A stretch of DNA of 34,131 nt from Saprospiraceae bacterium (GTDB lineage Bacteria > Bacteroidota > Bacteroidia > Chitinophagales > Saprospiraceae). The first letter of the stretch is position 1; each line of letters opens with the position of its first letter. Below, one piece after another: positions 16,737 to 25,530 of the stretch. The translations under genes were made by a program, and so were the position numbers. Location: contig JAGQWZ010000359.1 of the NCBI GenBank assembly GCA_020436835.1, positions 1 to 34,131 on the forward strand, given 5' to 3'. The notes below the pieces were generated by a model. It did no database searches. It was not told the origin of the DNA and saw only the letters and a list, made by a program, of their open reading frames with translations.

Positions 16737-18156
16737 AAGAAACAGACACTGGAACCGAAGAGAATTCATTTACGGTCTCGGAGCCGGAATCGGTGCGGTT
16801 GCGTTGAGTAGTCTTGAAGCCTGCCAGGGTAACCTGCCCAAAAGCATCGACCGGCTAAAACAGCATCATCCTGGCCAGTCTCCCATGGTCATTCCCAAAG
16901 CTAAATCCTGTATTTTCCTGACGATGGAAGGGGGGCCTTCTCACATCGACACCTTTGACCCCAAGCCGGAACTGCGCAAATTTCATTTAAAGAAATTTGA
17001 AAGGCAGGGAGAGAAATTCAGTGCCATGTCATCGGGAAACCGCTACATCGTACAAAGTCCCTTTTCGAGTCGGAAGGTGGGTGAATCGGGTGCCGACTTC
17101 AGTGAACCGTTTCAATATCTGGCAAAGGTGGCAGATGATATCTGCTTCTACCGTGGACTGCAGGCTGAGTCGGTGAATCATCCTACTGCTTTATATCAGA
17201 TGAACACCGGTAATCAGTTCGGGGGAGATCCCTCTATCGGATCCTGGGTGACGTATGGGTTGGGATCCCTTAATGAAAACCTCCCATCATTTATCGTGCT
17301 TCCCGAAATTGCCTGGCCCCAAGGAGGCCCCTCCAACTGGTCCAATGGCTTTTTACCGGCAGAATTTCAGGGAACACCATTCCGTCCACATGGATCAGCT
17401 ATTCTAAATCTTGAGCCGGCACCGGGTGTCAGTATGTACCACCAAAAAGAAAGTCTTTCCCTTCTCGAGAGAATAAATAGTGCGCAACAGAAATCACACC
17501 CGGAACACGCTGAGTTGCAGGCCCGGATAAATAGCTATGAGTTGGCATTTCGGATGCAGATGGAAATACCGGATGTCATCGATATTGATTCGGAGCCGGA
17601 CCATATCAAAGCATTATATGGCCTCAACCATTCTTCAACCCAGACTTTCGGACGTAAATGCCTGATGGCGAGGAAACTGGTAGAAAAAGGAGTACGTTTC
17701 GTTCAGCTGTACTCCTCTGGTTGGGATTCGCACGATTTTCTTGCCCGGGCACATGGTCAGTTGATTAAAAGCATCGACAAGCCCATCGCCGGATTGATCC
17801 AGGACCTGAAGCAAAGGGGATTGCTCGATGAAACGCTCGTAGTCTGGTGTGGTGAATTTGGTCGAACTCCCGATAATGGCTTCAGAGAAGGAGGCATCGC
17901 CTACGGCCGGGATCATAATCCGGAAGCAATGGCATTGTGGATGGCAGGCGGAGGGGTCAAATCCGGTCATACGATCGGAGCGACCGATGAGCTTGGAGCT
18001 ACTGCCATTGAAACCGTACATCCGATTGCCGACCTTCACGTGACCATTTTAAGACTGCTGGGCTTGGAGGATCATAATCTCACTTATTTCCATAATGGAA
18101 GACATAAACAATTATCTCAATTTGGAGGCAACGTTATAAATGAGTTGATTGCATGA
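16726..18156 (+). CDS. DUF1501 protein with Tat signal
   Basis: A 476-residue DUF1501 family member, related to the alkaline phosphatase/sulfatase fold. The N-terminus is a twin-arginine signal (NRREF at residues 10-14 followed by a hydrophobic stretch), and a cysteine at residue 33 in LEAC suggests a Tat-exported lipoprotein. Family motifs visible are FLTMEGGPSHIDTFDPKP near residues 64-81, a conserved GWDSHDF region near residue 341 and WCGEFGRTP near residue 374. DUF1501 proteins are almost always encoded beside a DUF1549/DUF1553 protein, as here, and the two may act as a pair in the periplasm; Tat export suggests folding, possibly with a cofactor, before export. The activity is not known. 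Confidence 0.9.
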   Translation: MCTERNRHWNRREFIYGLGAGIGAVALSSLEACQGNLPKSIDRLKQHHPGQSPMVIPKAKSCIFLTMEGGPSHIDTFDPKPELRKFHLKKFERQGEKFSAMSSGNRYIVQSPFSSRKVGESGADFSEPFQYLAKVADDICFYRGLQAESVNHPTALYQMNTGNQFGGDPSIGSWVTYGLGSLNENLPSFIVLPEIAWPQGGPSNWSNGFLPAEFQGTPFRPHGSAILNLEPAPGVSMYHQKESLSLLERINSAQQKSHPEHAELQARINSYELAFRMQMEIPDVIDIDSEPDHIKALYGLNHSSTQTFGRKCLMARKLVEKGVRFVQLYSSGWDSHDFLARAHGQLIKSIDKPIAGLIQDLKQRGLLDETLVVWCGEFGRTPDNGFREGGIAYGRDHNPEAMALWMAGGGVKSGHTIGATDELGATAIETVHPIADLHVTILRLLGLEDHNLTYFHNGRHKQLSQFGGNVINELIA

Positions 18157-18210
18157 TCTACTAGCAGACTTCATTGATAGATTCAATAAGCACGAGAAAA
18201 CAAATCGAAT

Positions 18211-19452
18211 ATGAAACGGCACTTCCCACTTTTGGCTACACTGGTTTTTATCATAATCAATACATTAAACGCTCAAGAGGTCTTTATGGCCGGAATGGCA
18301 AGGGTAAATGTCACTCCGGAGATTCCAGTCCGAATGAGTGGATATGGGAATCGCGACAACCCTTTTAGTGGAGTTCACGATTCCATTTATGCAACAGCCA
18401 TGGCTCTGCAAATCGGCGATTCCCGGTCTGTGCTGGTCTCAGCTGATGTGGTTGGATTTTCTCACAGTTTTGTAGATGCGATTAAAGAGAAGATAGAAAA
18501 AAAGACCGGAATCTCTGGCCACGACATCCTGGTGATCGCTACCCATAATCATGGTGGACCGGTAACATCGGTCTACTCTGATGATCCAACTCCAGCAGAG
18601 GAACAATATTTTGAATATTTGCAAGAGAAGCTGATTCAGGCGGTCACAGAGGCGGTTAACAACACCGAGCCTGCCAGGATTGGAGTAGGGCGTGGCACGT
18701 GCAAGATGAACATCAATAGGAGGGCAAGGCATGCCGAGGGTGGAATCTGGCTGGGTCGCAATCCAGATGGCCCCTGCGATCACCAGGTCACCATCATTCG
18801 TTTGGATGATCTCAATATGGAGCCGATTGGGAGCCTCGTCGACTGGCCGTGTCATGGGACGGTCAGCGGTCAGGACAATACCCAAATCACGGGAGAATGG
18901 CCCGGGTCGGTAGCGAGGCATATAAGGGAGGAGGTGCAAATTCCGGTGATGATCACTGCCGGTGCCTCGGCTGATATCAACCCAATTTACGGTCCCAATT
19001 CGAAATTTAACGATATCGAAGCCATCGGACAATTGGTAGCAGAGGAAGCTCTAAATATATTTTCAAAGATTGATACAGAAATACCCGGGGAGCTAGAGAT
19101 CGAAAGAGCCTCGGTACAGGCCAAAGGCAAAAAGAGAAGTAGTTCCCGTCTTCCGGGAGTCTCTCTTGATCAGGCAGAAGATCAGACCCTTCGATTGGTA
19201 AGTTTAAAAGTGGGAAATATCGTCATAGCTGGTATTTCCGGTGAGTTAATGACAGAAATCGGAGGTGCAGTGGTAGGCATCAGTCCATTTAAAAACACCT
19301 TTGTCATTTCTCATTGCGATGGAAATAATGGGTACCTGTGTACTGATGCCGCATACCGTGAAGGAGGATATGAGCCCATGGTTTCGAAAACTATGCCGGG
19401 AACCAGCGAATTAATTCAGAAAAATTTTAAGATTCTCTTCAATAAGCTATAA
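18211..19452 (+). CDS. Neutral/alkaline non-lysosomal ceramidase family protein, short form
   Basis: The 413-residue product has a signal peptide (ending near NAQ, residue 21) and then the N-terminal domain of the neutral ceramidase family, starting FMAGMARVNVTPEIPVRMSGYG. The zinc-binding THNHGG motif is present near residue 110. Bona fide ceramidases have the catalytic-serine motif GDVSPN and 650 or more residues with an extra C-terminal domain; here the equivalent place reads GASADINP and the protein ends early. It is therefore a family member of unknown substrate, perhaps another amide or ester, rather than a proven ceramidase. It follows the DUF1501 gene by 54 bases and precedes the LOV gene by 35 bases, so it is probably in the same operon. 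Confidence 0.88.
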   Translation: MKRHFPLLATLVFIIINTLNAQEVFMAGMARVNVTPEIPVRMSGYGNRDNPFSGVHDSIYATAMALQIGDSRSVLVSADVVGFSHSFVDAIKEKIEKKTGISGHDILVIATHNHGGPVTSVYSDDPTPAEEQYFEYLQEKLIQAVTEAVNNTEPARIGVGRGTCKMNINRRARHAEGGIWLGRNPDGPCDHQVTIIRLDDLNMEPIGSLVDWPCHGTVSGQDNTQITGEWPGSVARHIREEVQIPVMITAGASADINPIYGPNSKFNDIEAIGQLVAEEALNIFSKIDTEIPGELEIERASVQAKGKKRSSSRLPGVSLDQAEDQTLRLVSLKVGNIVIAGISGELMTEIGGAVVGISPFKNTFVISHCDGNNGYLCTDAAYREGGYEPMVSKTMPGTSELIQKNFKILFNKL

Positions 19453-19487
19453 AATCAATCTTCTGTCGGAGAAGATTAACCAGAAAT

Positions 19488-20669
19488 ATGCAAGACTCAA
19501 GATCCATTGAAGAAGAACTACTAAATAAAGCAGCGGATGTTACTGATGAAGGGATAACCATAAGTAGCATGATCGATCCAGGTCAACCGCTAATCTATGT
19601 GAATCACGCATTCGAGCACCTCACCGGTTATAAGAAAGAAGAAGTACTGGGTAGAAACTGCCGCTTTCTCCAGGGTCCAGGTACGGATAAAGATGCCGTG
19701 GCAAAAATCCGTCAGGCAATCCAAGACAATAAATCGTTGACTCTGGAATTACTGAATTATAAAAAAGACGGCTCTCCGTTCTGGAACCGCTTATCGATTA
19801 GTCCTATAAGAAATTCTGGAGGCAAGGTTACACATTACGTTGGAGTCCAGTCCGATATCTCAGAGTTGAGAAACACGCAGGAAGATCTGGAACAGGCCAA
19901 TCAAGAATTAAATCAATTTCGTGAAAAAATACTGTCTGAATTAAATCGAGCCAAAATTGTTCAGCAATTCCTTCTTCCTGCCGAGTATCCGGTAACTCCG
20001 GACCTCGAATTTGCCTCGTTATTTGTTCCCATGGAGCAGATTGGAGGTGATTTTTATGATATTCTAACCATTGAAGAAGGAGTGTACGGACTCCTTATTG
20101 CTGATGTGGTGGGACATGGAATACCTGCAGCGCTTCTGACCTTTATGTCTTCGACGACATTTAAAAATTCGGTGCAGGGAATTACCTCAACAGCTACAAC
20201 AATAGCTGAAACCAATAGAAAGCTCCAGGGGAAAATGCCGGATGATGCCTTTGTTACAATGTTTTATGCGATCTATGAGTCAAAGAGCCGGCGTCTGACC
20301 TATACCCAGGCTGGACACCCTGAAGCCTATCTGCTCCGGAAAAAAACTGGAGAAATAATTTCACTCAAGACCGGAGACACTATTCTAGGAATTTTCTCTC
20401 ACAATGAAGTGTCTTATACAGAAAAGTCGATCGAATTAAATCCGGGAGATAAATTAATATTATATACCGATGCGATAATGGATGCCATGGCTCAAGATGA
20501 CTCAAGACCAAATATGGGTCTTAAGGATTTTCTGAAATTGCAGAAGCATCTTCCCATCCATAAATTGTTTGACCTCGTTTATAATGAAGGTCTCAGATTA
20601 TCTGAAAATTCTTCCTATCCGGATGATTTCACCATAATCGGTTTTGAAGTACTGCAGGATCAGGATTAA
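19488..20669 (+). CDS. LOV blue-light sensor fused to a SpoIIE/PP2C serine phosphatase
   Basis: A soluble 393-residue protein. Residues 10-125 form a LOV domain: GRNCRFLQ (55-62) has the photoactive Cys58 that forms the flavin adduct in blue light, and the flavin-contacting Asn90 (LLNYKKDG), Asn100 (FWNRL) and Gln121 (GVQSD) are all in place, with spacing like that of YtvA. A helical coiled-coil linker follows (about 125-163). The C-terminal PP2C/SpoIIE domain keeps the metal-binding acidic residues in GGDFYD (186-191), ADVVGHG (205-211) and DDFTIIGF near the end. The expected role is light-controlled dephosphorylation of a partner-switch protein (STAS anti-anti-sigma type). No STAS or HATPase gene is in the window, so the target is unknown. 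It is the last gene of the PSD1-DUF1501-ceramidase-like run. Confidence 0.93.
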   Translation: MQDSRSIEEELLNKAADVTDEGITISSMIDPGQPLIYVNHAFEHLTGYKKEEVLGRNCRFLQGPGTDKDAVAKIRQAIQDNKSLTLELLNYKKDGSPFWNRLSISPIRNSGGKVTHYVGVQSDISELRNTQEDLEQANQELNQFREKILSELNRAKIVQQFLLPAEYPVTPDLEFASLFVPMEQIGGDFYDILTIEEGVYGLLIADVVGHGIPAALLTFMSSTTFKNSVQGITSTATTIAETNRKLQGKMPDDAFVTMFYAIYESKSRRLTYTQAGHPEAYLLRKKTGEIISLKTGDTILGIFSHNEVSYTEKSIELNPGDKLILYTDAIMDAMAQDDSRPNMGLKDFLKLQKHLPIHKLFDLVYNEGLRLSENSSYPDDFTIIGFEVLQDQD

Positions 20670-20691
20670 GACCTTTCAGATTATCTGCCAG

Positions 20692-21174
20692 TTAAATCAA
20701 CTCAATTTGATCCAAAACCAATTCAAATTCTTCGGGATTTCTATTTGCAATCAGAAAGAAAAGCTTACAGAGTGTAACCTGGTGAAAATTTGGAAGTGAA
20801 AGTCTTCGACCCCGAAAGATCGCTTTGAAATTCTTTAGTTCAAATTCCAAAACCTGCCAGTCTCCGGTCGTTTTAAAACTTTGCCCATAGGATTCGCGTT
20901 GATCATCGCGGGACTTAATACGTAGTTGAAATTCTTTTCCATCACCCTTAATATTTATTCTAATTTTTTCAAAGTCATCCAATTTAACACTACCAACGTT
21001 GTAATGTAGAGAACTAAAACCTCCGTTATTCTCCAGTGAGACCTTGCCATGATATACCCCATGGCCGTCCTGGTCCAGATGAATTTGACTTTCTGACCGC
21101 CCTCCCATCACCGAGTCATTGATTATCTGCCACTTTTCAAGATTGCAAGCGGGATGAAATGAAAAAAGAATCAT
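20692..21174 (-). CDS. CIA30 family protein
   Basis: The product has the CIA30 (complex I intermediate-associated protein 30) jelly-roll-like fold: the WQIINDSVMGGRS segment near residue 15, then the NGGFSSLHYN segment and the GDGKEFQLRIKSRDD stretch, as in bacterial members. Despite the mitochondrial name, bacterial CIA30 proteins have no proven link to complex I. The start at 21174 is preferred: the 160-residue length fits the family, an exact TAnnTTTG box lies 27 bases upstream, and a longer reading from 21246 would run through that box. There is no signal peptide, so it is cytosolic. It is convergent with the LOV gene, 22 bases apart. Confidence 0.85.
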   Translation of the reverse strand: MILFSFHPACNLEKWQIINDSVMGGRSESQIHLDQDGHGVYHGKVSLENNGGFSSLHYNVGSVKLDDFEKIRINIKGDGKEFQLRIKSRDDQRESYGQSFKTTGDWQVLEFELKNFKAIFRGRRLSLPNFHQVTLCKLFFLIANRNPEEFELVLDQIELI

Positions 21175-21200
21175 TTTAAAATAGTTGATCAGCCTTGAAA

Positions 21201-21208
21201 CAAAATTA
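21201..21208 (-). promoter_or_regulatory. Candidate -7 promoter box of the CIA30 gene
   Basis: On the minus strand the sequence is TAATTTTG, an exact TAnnTTTG match, 27 bases before the ATG at 21174. This position supports that start over the upstream one at 21246. Confidence 0.45.
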
Positions 21209-21306
21209 TCGTTCCCCGGTTTGAAAAACATGAAGCAAAGCACCATAATCGCATAATGAGTAACAAATACAGAGAATTCCGGTAAATTGAAAAAGGATAA
21301 AAGATC

Positions 21307-22434
21307 ATGTCAGATAATTTCCTTAAGGCTGCCCTGCTGTTGCTAATATTTTTCTCACTCACCTCTTGTGGCATAGTGCGTTCACTCACCTTACTGGCAC
21401 CGAATTTTGATGATTACCGTCATGATCCTCAAGCGCTCATTGGAGCACCCGACCATGCTTTTTTATTTTCCGAGCGACCAGAAGTCAATCAACGGGAGCT
21501 TGCAAAAGGAATTAACATCAACTTGCCTTCGGGTGAAAGCATTGATCTTTCTGAATTTGTAAATCAGTTTGATACCAGGGCTTTTTTAATTATCCGAAAT
21601 GATTCCATCCTCTTTGAAGAATACCCCGAAAGCAACACCCATACCCGTCAGGTTTCTTCATTCTCCATATCCAAGGCAATTGTAACCACCCTGGTAGGTT
21701 GTGCTATCAAAGAAGGGTTTATTCAACATACCGATCAATATGTGTGGGAATACTTACCTGAGTGGAAAAAGCAGGGCTTTGAAAAATTAAAGATCAGGCA
21801 TTTGATGGATCACACTTCCGGTATGAATTTTTCCAAATCCATTTATAATCCGGCCTCAGACCAGGTTCAATTTTACTACGGCCGTAATTTGAAACGTCGA
21901 ATGGCTAAACGCAAGCCGGAGATCATTCCAGGTGAGGAATATGACTATCAAAGTGCTAATACTATTCTTCTTTCGATGGTCCTGGAAAGAGCCACTGGAA
22001 AACCGGTTTCCGAATATCTGGAGACCAAAATCTGGAAGCCTCTAGAAATGGAAGGGTCTGCCAGTTGGTCGCTGGACCGCCGGGGGAAGAAAGGCGTCTT
22101 AAGGACCTTTTGTTGTCTGCAAGCTTTAGCCCGGGACTTCGCCAAATTGGGGAAACTGTGGATGAATGATGGTATGTGGAGAGAAAGCCAGATTCTGGCC
22201 CCGGGATACATCAGGGGTCTTTTGGGTAAAAATGGTGCATCCAGAAGATATCGCAGTGGATTTCGGATCCTTGATAATGATTCACAGATTTTTTATACCT
22301 CGGGCCTTCTGGGGCAATATATCTACATGTTTCCCCAACAAAATCTGATGATCCTGCGATTCGGGGAGCACAAGGAACGGTATGCCGGAAGAATGTGGCG
22401 TTCTTCTTTTCTCCAAATCGCTAATCAAATCTGA
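21307..22434 (+). CDS. Serine hydrolase lipoprotein, class C beta-lactamase fold
   Basis: A 375-residue protein with a lipoprotein signal (LTSC, Cys21). The fold is the beta-lactamase/penicillin-binding family S12 type. The catalytic SxxK motif is SISK (Ser120, Lys123) and the conserved tyrosine motif is in EYDYQSANTILL near residue 217, followed by the usual LEMEGS segment and a final SGLLGQYIYMFP strand. Proteins of this type include esterases, DD-peptidases and amidases, and are rarely true beta-lactamases; the substrate cannot be told from sequence. A weak GGA-containing ribosome site precedes the ATG. The sodium symporter gene follows 120 bases later in the same direction. Confidence 0.9.
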   Translation: MSDNFLKAALLLLIFFSLTSCGIVRSLTLLAPNFDDYRHDPQALIGAPDHAFLFSERPEVNQRELAKGININLPSGESIDLSEFVNQFDTRAFLIIRNDSILFEEYPESNTHTRQVSSFSISKAIVTTLVGCAIKEGFIQHTDQYVWEYLPEWKKQGFEKLKIRHLMDHTSGMNFSKSIYNPASDQVQFYYGRNLKRRMAKRKPEIIPGEEYDYQSANTILLSMVLERATGKPVSEYLETKIWKPLEMEGSASWSLDRRGKKGVLRTFCCLQALARDFAKLGKLWMNDGMWRESQILAPGYIRGLLGKNGASRRYRSGFRILDNDSQIFYTSGLLGQYIYMFPQQNLMILRFGEHKERYAGRMWRSSFLQIANQI

Positions 22435-22554
22435 ACTTTTTGGATGGATGATGCATGGAAGCCATAACAATCATCTGATCGATGACAATGCTTCCTTGCG
22501 CACTTTCACAAAACCACCAATTAGTGTTAATTTGTCGCATTCAAACTGCTGCCC

Positions 22555-24378
22555 ATGCGATTATCAACGCTTGATTTTGTCCTGATCATCCTCTATTTAT
22601 GTTCGACCGTGGTGATTGGCCTGGTCTTGAAGAAGAGAGCGCAACGAAGCAAAAAGGATTACCTGCTGGGAGGTAATACCATGCCATGGTATATGCTTGG
22701 GCTGTCTAATGCATCGGGCATGTTTGATATTTCGGGCACCATGTGGTTGGTAACACTTCTGTTTGTCTACGGATTAAAAAGCGCCTGGATCCCCTGGTTA
22801 TGGCCGGTTTTCAATCAGATATTTCTGATGATCTTTCTCTCAATTTGGTTACGTCGATCTAATGTGACTACCGGGGCAGAATGGATTGGCACCCGGTTTG
22901 GCTACAAGCGCGGGGCTAAAATGTCGCACACGATTGTTGTCATCTTTGCCATTATCATGGGGTTGGGATACCTTGCCTATGGATTTATTGGAATCGGAAA
23001 GTTTGTCGAAATCTTTATTCCCTGGGAGGTCGTTTCGCCGTACATTCCTTTCGACGTCGCGGTCGAATATGTACCGCATCTGTACGGCATCGTCTTTACC
23101 TGCTTTGCCGTATTTTATTCTCTGCTCGGAGGAATGCTGAGCATCGTATGGGCGGATTTGGTACAGTACATATTGATGACCATTTCTGCGATCGTTATCG
23201 GTATCATTGCCATGCAAGCTGTCGCGGGCAACGAGCTATTGGTTCCGGATGGATGGCTGACTCCTTTTTTCGGTATGCACCTCGACCTAAACTGGACCGG
23301 ATTAATTGGCGAGGTCAACGACAAAATAGCCAGTGATGGCTATAGTCTTTTCGGGATCTTTTTTATGATGATGATTTTTAAAGGCGTGCTTGTCAGTCTC
23401 GCCGGTCCAGCTCCTAACTATGATATGCAGAAAATCCTCTCTACCAGATCTCCCCGGGAGGCAGCATTAATGTCCGGTTCGGTAAGTCTCGTTTTGATGC
23501 CTGTTCGTTATTTCATGATTGCCGGATTCGGCATTTTGGCCATTATTTATTATGACCGTCTGGATTTGATTGTGGCCGGCCAAATCGACTTTGAACAGAT
23601 ACTGCCCTCAGCGATCAACCAATTTGTACCAATGGGACTGCTGGGACTACTATTGGCAGGATTAATGGCAGCTTTCATGTCCACTTTTGCGGGTACATTA
23701 AATGCGGTACAGGCATATATAGTCAATGACATTTACTTAAAACATATAAACCCGGAAGCTGACAATGTCAAGGTGAAGTCCATGAACTATCTGGCCGGGC
23801 TATCGATGGTCCTGATCAGTATTTTATTGGGATTTTATGCAAAAGATGTCAATGACGTCCTGCAATGGATCGTATCCGGTCTTTATGGAAGTTATGTGGC
23901 TGCCAATATTCTGAAATGGTATTGGTGGCGCTTCAATGGCAATGGTTTTTTCTGGGGAATGGTAGGCGGGCTGGTACCGGCCCTATCTTTCCGGTTTATT
24001 TTTGGTGGTGTATTGGATCTTTATACTTTTCCACTCATGCTTTTGCTGGCGGTCATCGGATGCATAGCCGGGACCTATAGTGCACCACCGGTGGATGAAA
24101 GAATTCTCAAAGAATTTTATAAAAATGTCAGACCCTGGGGTTTTTGGGGACCGATTAAAGACAAAGTACTCTCCGAAGACCCCCAATTTAAGGTGAACAA
24201 GGATTTCAAGAGAGATATGTTTAATGTGGTCATTGGCACGATCTGGCAGACAGCATTGGTTATCTTTCCAATTTACCTTGTGTTGCTGGAGGCAATTCCG
24301 ACTTTAATTTCAGTCATGGTAGCATTAATCTGCACCTTCATACTTAAGAAAACATGGTTTGATAAATTGCCTGCCTAA
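22555..24378 (+). CDS. Sodium:solute symporter (SSS family)
   Basis: This 607-residue protein has about 13-15 membrane helices and belongs to the SSS/SLC5 sodium-coupled transporter family: the first helix begins LSTLDFVLIILYL, the YLLGG-NTMPWYMLGLS segment near residue 38 is a family hallmark, and a GAEWIGTRFG segment follows near residue 107. The substrate could be a sugar, sugar acid, amino acid or other small organic molecule; the sequence alone does not decide. The neighbouring serine hydrolase lipoprotein may supply its substrate, but this is inference. The stop overlaps the stop of the convergent AI-2E permease gene. Confidence 0.92.
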   Translation: MRLSTLDFVLIILYLCSTVVIGLVLKKRAQRSKKDYLLGGNTMPWYMLGLSNASGMFDISGTMWLVTLLFVYGLKSAWIPWLWPVFNQIFLMIFLSIWLRRSNVTTGAEWIGTRFGYKRGAKMSHTIVVIFAIIMGLGYLAYGFIGIGKFVEIFIPWEVVSPYIPFDVAVEYVPHLYGIVFTCFAVFYSLLGGMLSIVWADLVQYILMTISAIVIGIIAMQAVAGNELLVPDGWLTPFFGMHLDLNWTGLIGEVNDKIASDGYSLFGIFFMMMIFKGVLVSLAGPAPNYDMQKILSTRSPREAALMSGSVSLVLMPVRYFMIAGFGILAIIYYDRLDLIVAGQIDFEQILPSAINQFVPMGLLGLLLAGLMAAFMSTFAGTLNAVQAYIVNDIYLKHINPEADNVKVKSMNYLAGLSMVLISILLGFYAKDVNDVLQWIVSGLYGSYVAANILKWYWWRFNGNGFFWGMVGGLVPALSFRFIFGGVLDLYTFPLMLLLAVIGCIAGTYSAPPVDERILKEFYKNVRPWGFWGPIKDKVLSEDPQFKVNKDFKRDMFNVVIGTIWQTALVIFPIYLVLLEAIPTLISVMVALICTFILKKTWFDKLPA

Positions 24379-25442
24379 GGGACTCCCTGTTGCTCCTCGT
24401 GAGATGGTCCTAACAAGACGGAGAGCGACTTTAATCCCTGGACCCGGTCCGAAAGGATTTTCAGGATTGCCGCAAAAGGCACAAACAAAATTAATCCGGC
24501 ACCTCCCCATATAATACCGCCAATAAACATTGCTATCAACGTAGCCAGGGTATTCAGTTTCAATTGGTGTCCTACCACCCAGGGAAATATCACATTGGCT
24601 TCCAGGTACTGTACGACTCCCAACACAACCACCACACCTACCGGGTACCATATCGAATTGAAAGCAGTCAGGGCAACAATGACGGCGGCTAATCCACCCA
24701 TCATGATCCCGATATAAGGGAAAAAAGTCAGTAAAGAAGCCAGGACTCCGAAATAAATGGCATTTGGCAATCCGATGATCAAAAATCCAATTGAATTTAA
24801 ACAGCCGACGATCAGGTAAACCAACGCCATTCCCTTCGCGAATTTAAAATAGGTAGATGTCGTTTCGTCAATGGTATCCTTAAAACCCCTGACCTGACTT
24901 TCCGGAACCACCATTAATACAAATTTCACCAGGAGTTCGCGATAGTAGAAAATGAGAGACACAAAAACAGGAATGATCAAAACCATAGCTATGGTACCCG
25001 CCGAAATAGAAATCGTCTGCCTGAGAAAGGGTACGGTCTGTTGCAGAAGGTTTTGATAAAAATACTGGGCGATATCCCGTTGTTCTCCGGCATTCACTCC
25101 CACCATATTCTCAAAAAAGGTCAGAATTCTCACGCCAAATTCCCAGATCTCTTCTTTTGAACTGGTAATGCTCTGGTGTAAGAGCGTAATGGTGCTGGCA
25201 ATGAGGTGGTATAATAAAAAACCGGCCACTAATTGCAGGAGTAAAGCAACCGCAATCGCCATATTTCTTCCCAGTCGATTTTCGATCCAGATGCCAATGG
25301 GATAATACATAAAACAGATCATCATCGCAAAGCCGAGGGGAATAAATAGAAACCTTCCCTGATAAAGTATAAATGCCAATAGCACGATGAATAACAGGAC
25401 GATCGTGTAGAACCGGAAATTCTTATAATTGGTGATGGTCAT
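24375..25442 (-). CDS. AI-2E family transporter (PerM/TqsA-like)
   Basis: A 355-residue membrane protein of the AI-2E/UPF0118 family with about eight helices: two to three at the N-terminus, a central soluble-looking region (about residues 90-150), then the VYLIVGCLNSIGFLIIGLPNAIYFG and FFPYIGIMMGGLAAVIVAL helices and a final GAGLILFVPFAAIL segment. Family members include the TqsA autoinducer-2 exporter and Na+/H+ antiporters; the name does not fix the substrate here. It lies 88 bases downstream of queD on the same strand. Its stop codon overlaps that of the convergent symporter gene. Confidence 0.9.
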   Translation of the reverse strand: MTITNYKNFRFYTIVLLFIVLLAFILYQGRFLFIPLGFAMMICFMYYPIGIWIENRLGRNMAIAVALLLQLVAGFLLYHLIASTITLLHQSITSSKEEIWEFGVRILTFFENMVGVNAGEQRDIAQYFYQNLLQQTVPFLRQTISISAGTIAMVLIIPVFVSLIFYYRELLVKFVLMVVPESQVRGFKDTIDETTSTYFKFAKGMALVYLIVGCLNSIGFLIIGLPNAIYFGVLASLLTFFPYIGIMMGGLAAVIVALTAFNSIWYPVGVVVVLGVVQYLEANVIFPWVVGHQLKLNTLATLIAMFIGGIIWGGAGLILFVPFAAILKILSDRVQGLKSLSVLLGPSHEEQQGVP

Positions 25443-25530
25443 TGCGTTTAGCTTTGTATATAAAAATACAAATACTATCCGCTATATAAGTTCATCCATT
25501 CCCGTCAGGACAAGGGAGATTTCCTGCCGG

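Noticed and set aside
22849..23217. Minus-strand frame of 122 codons inside the symporter gene
   Set aside because: Antisense shadow of a well-supported membrane protein.
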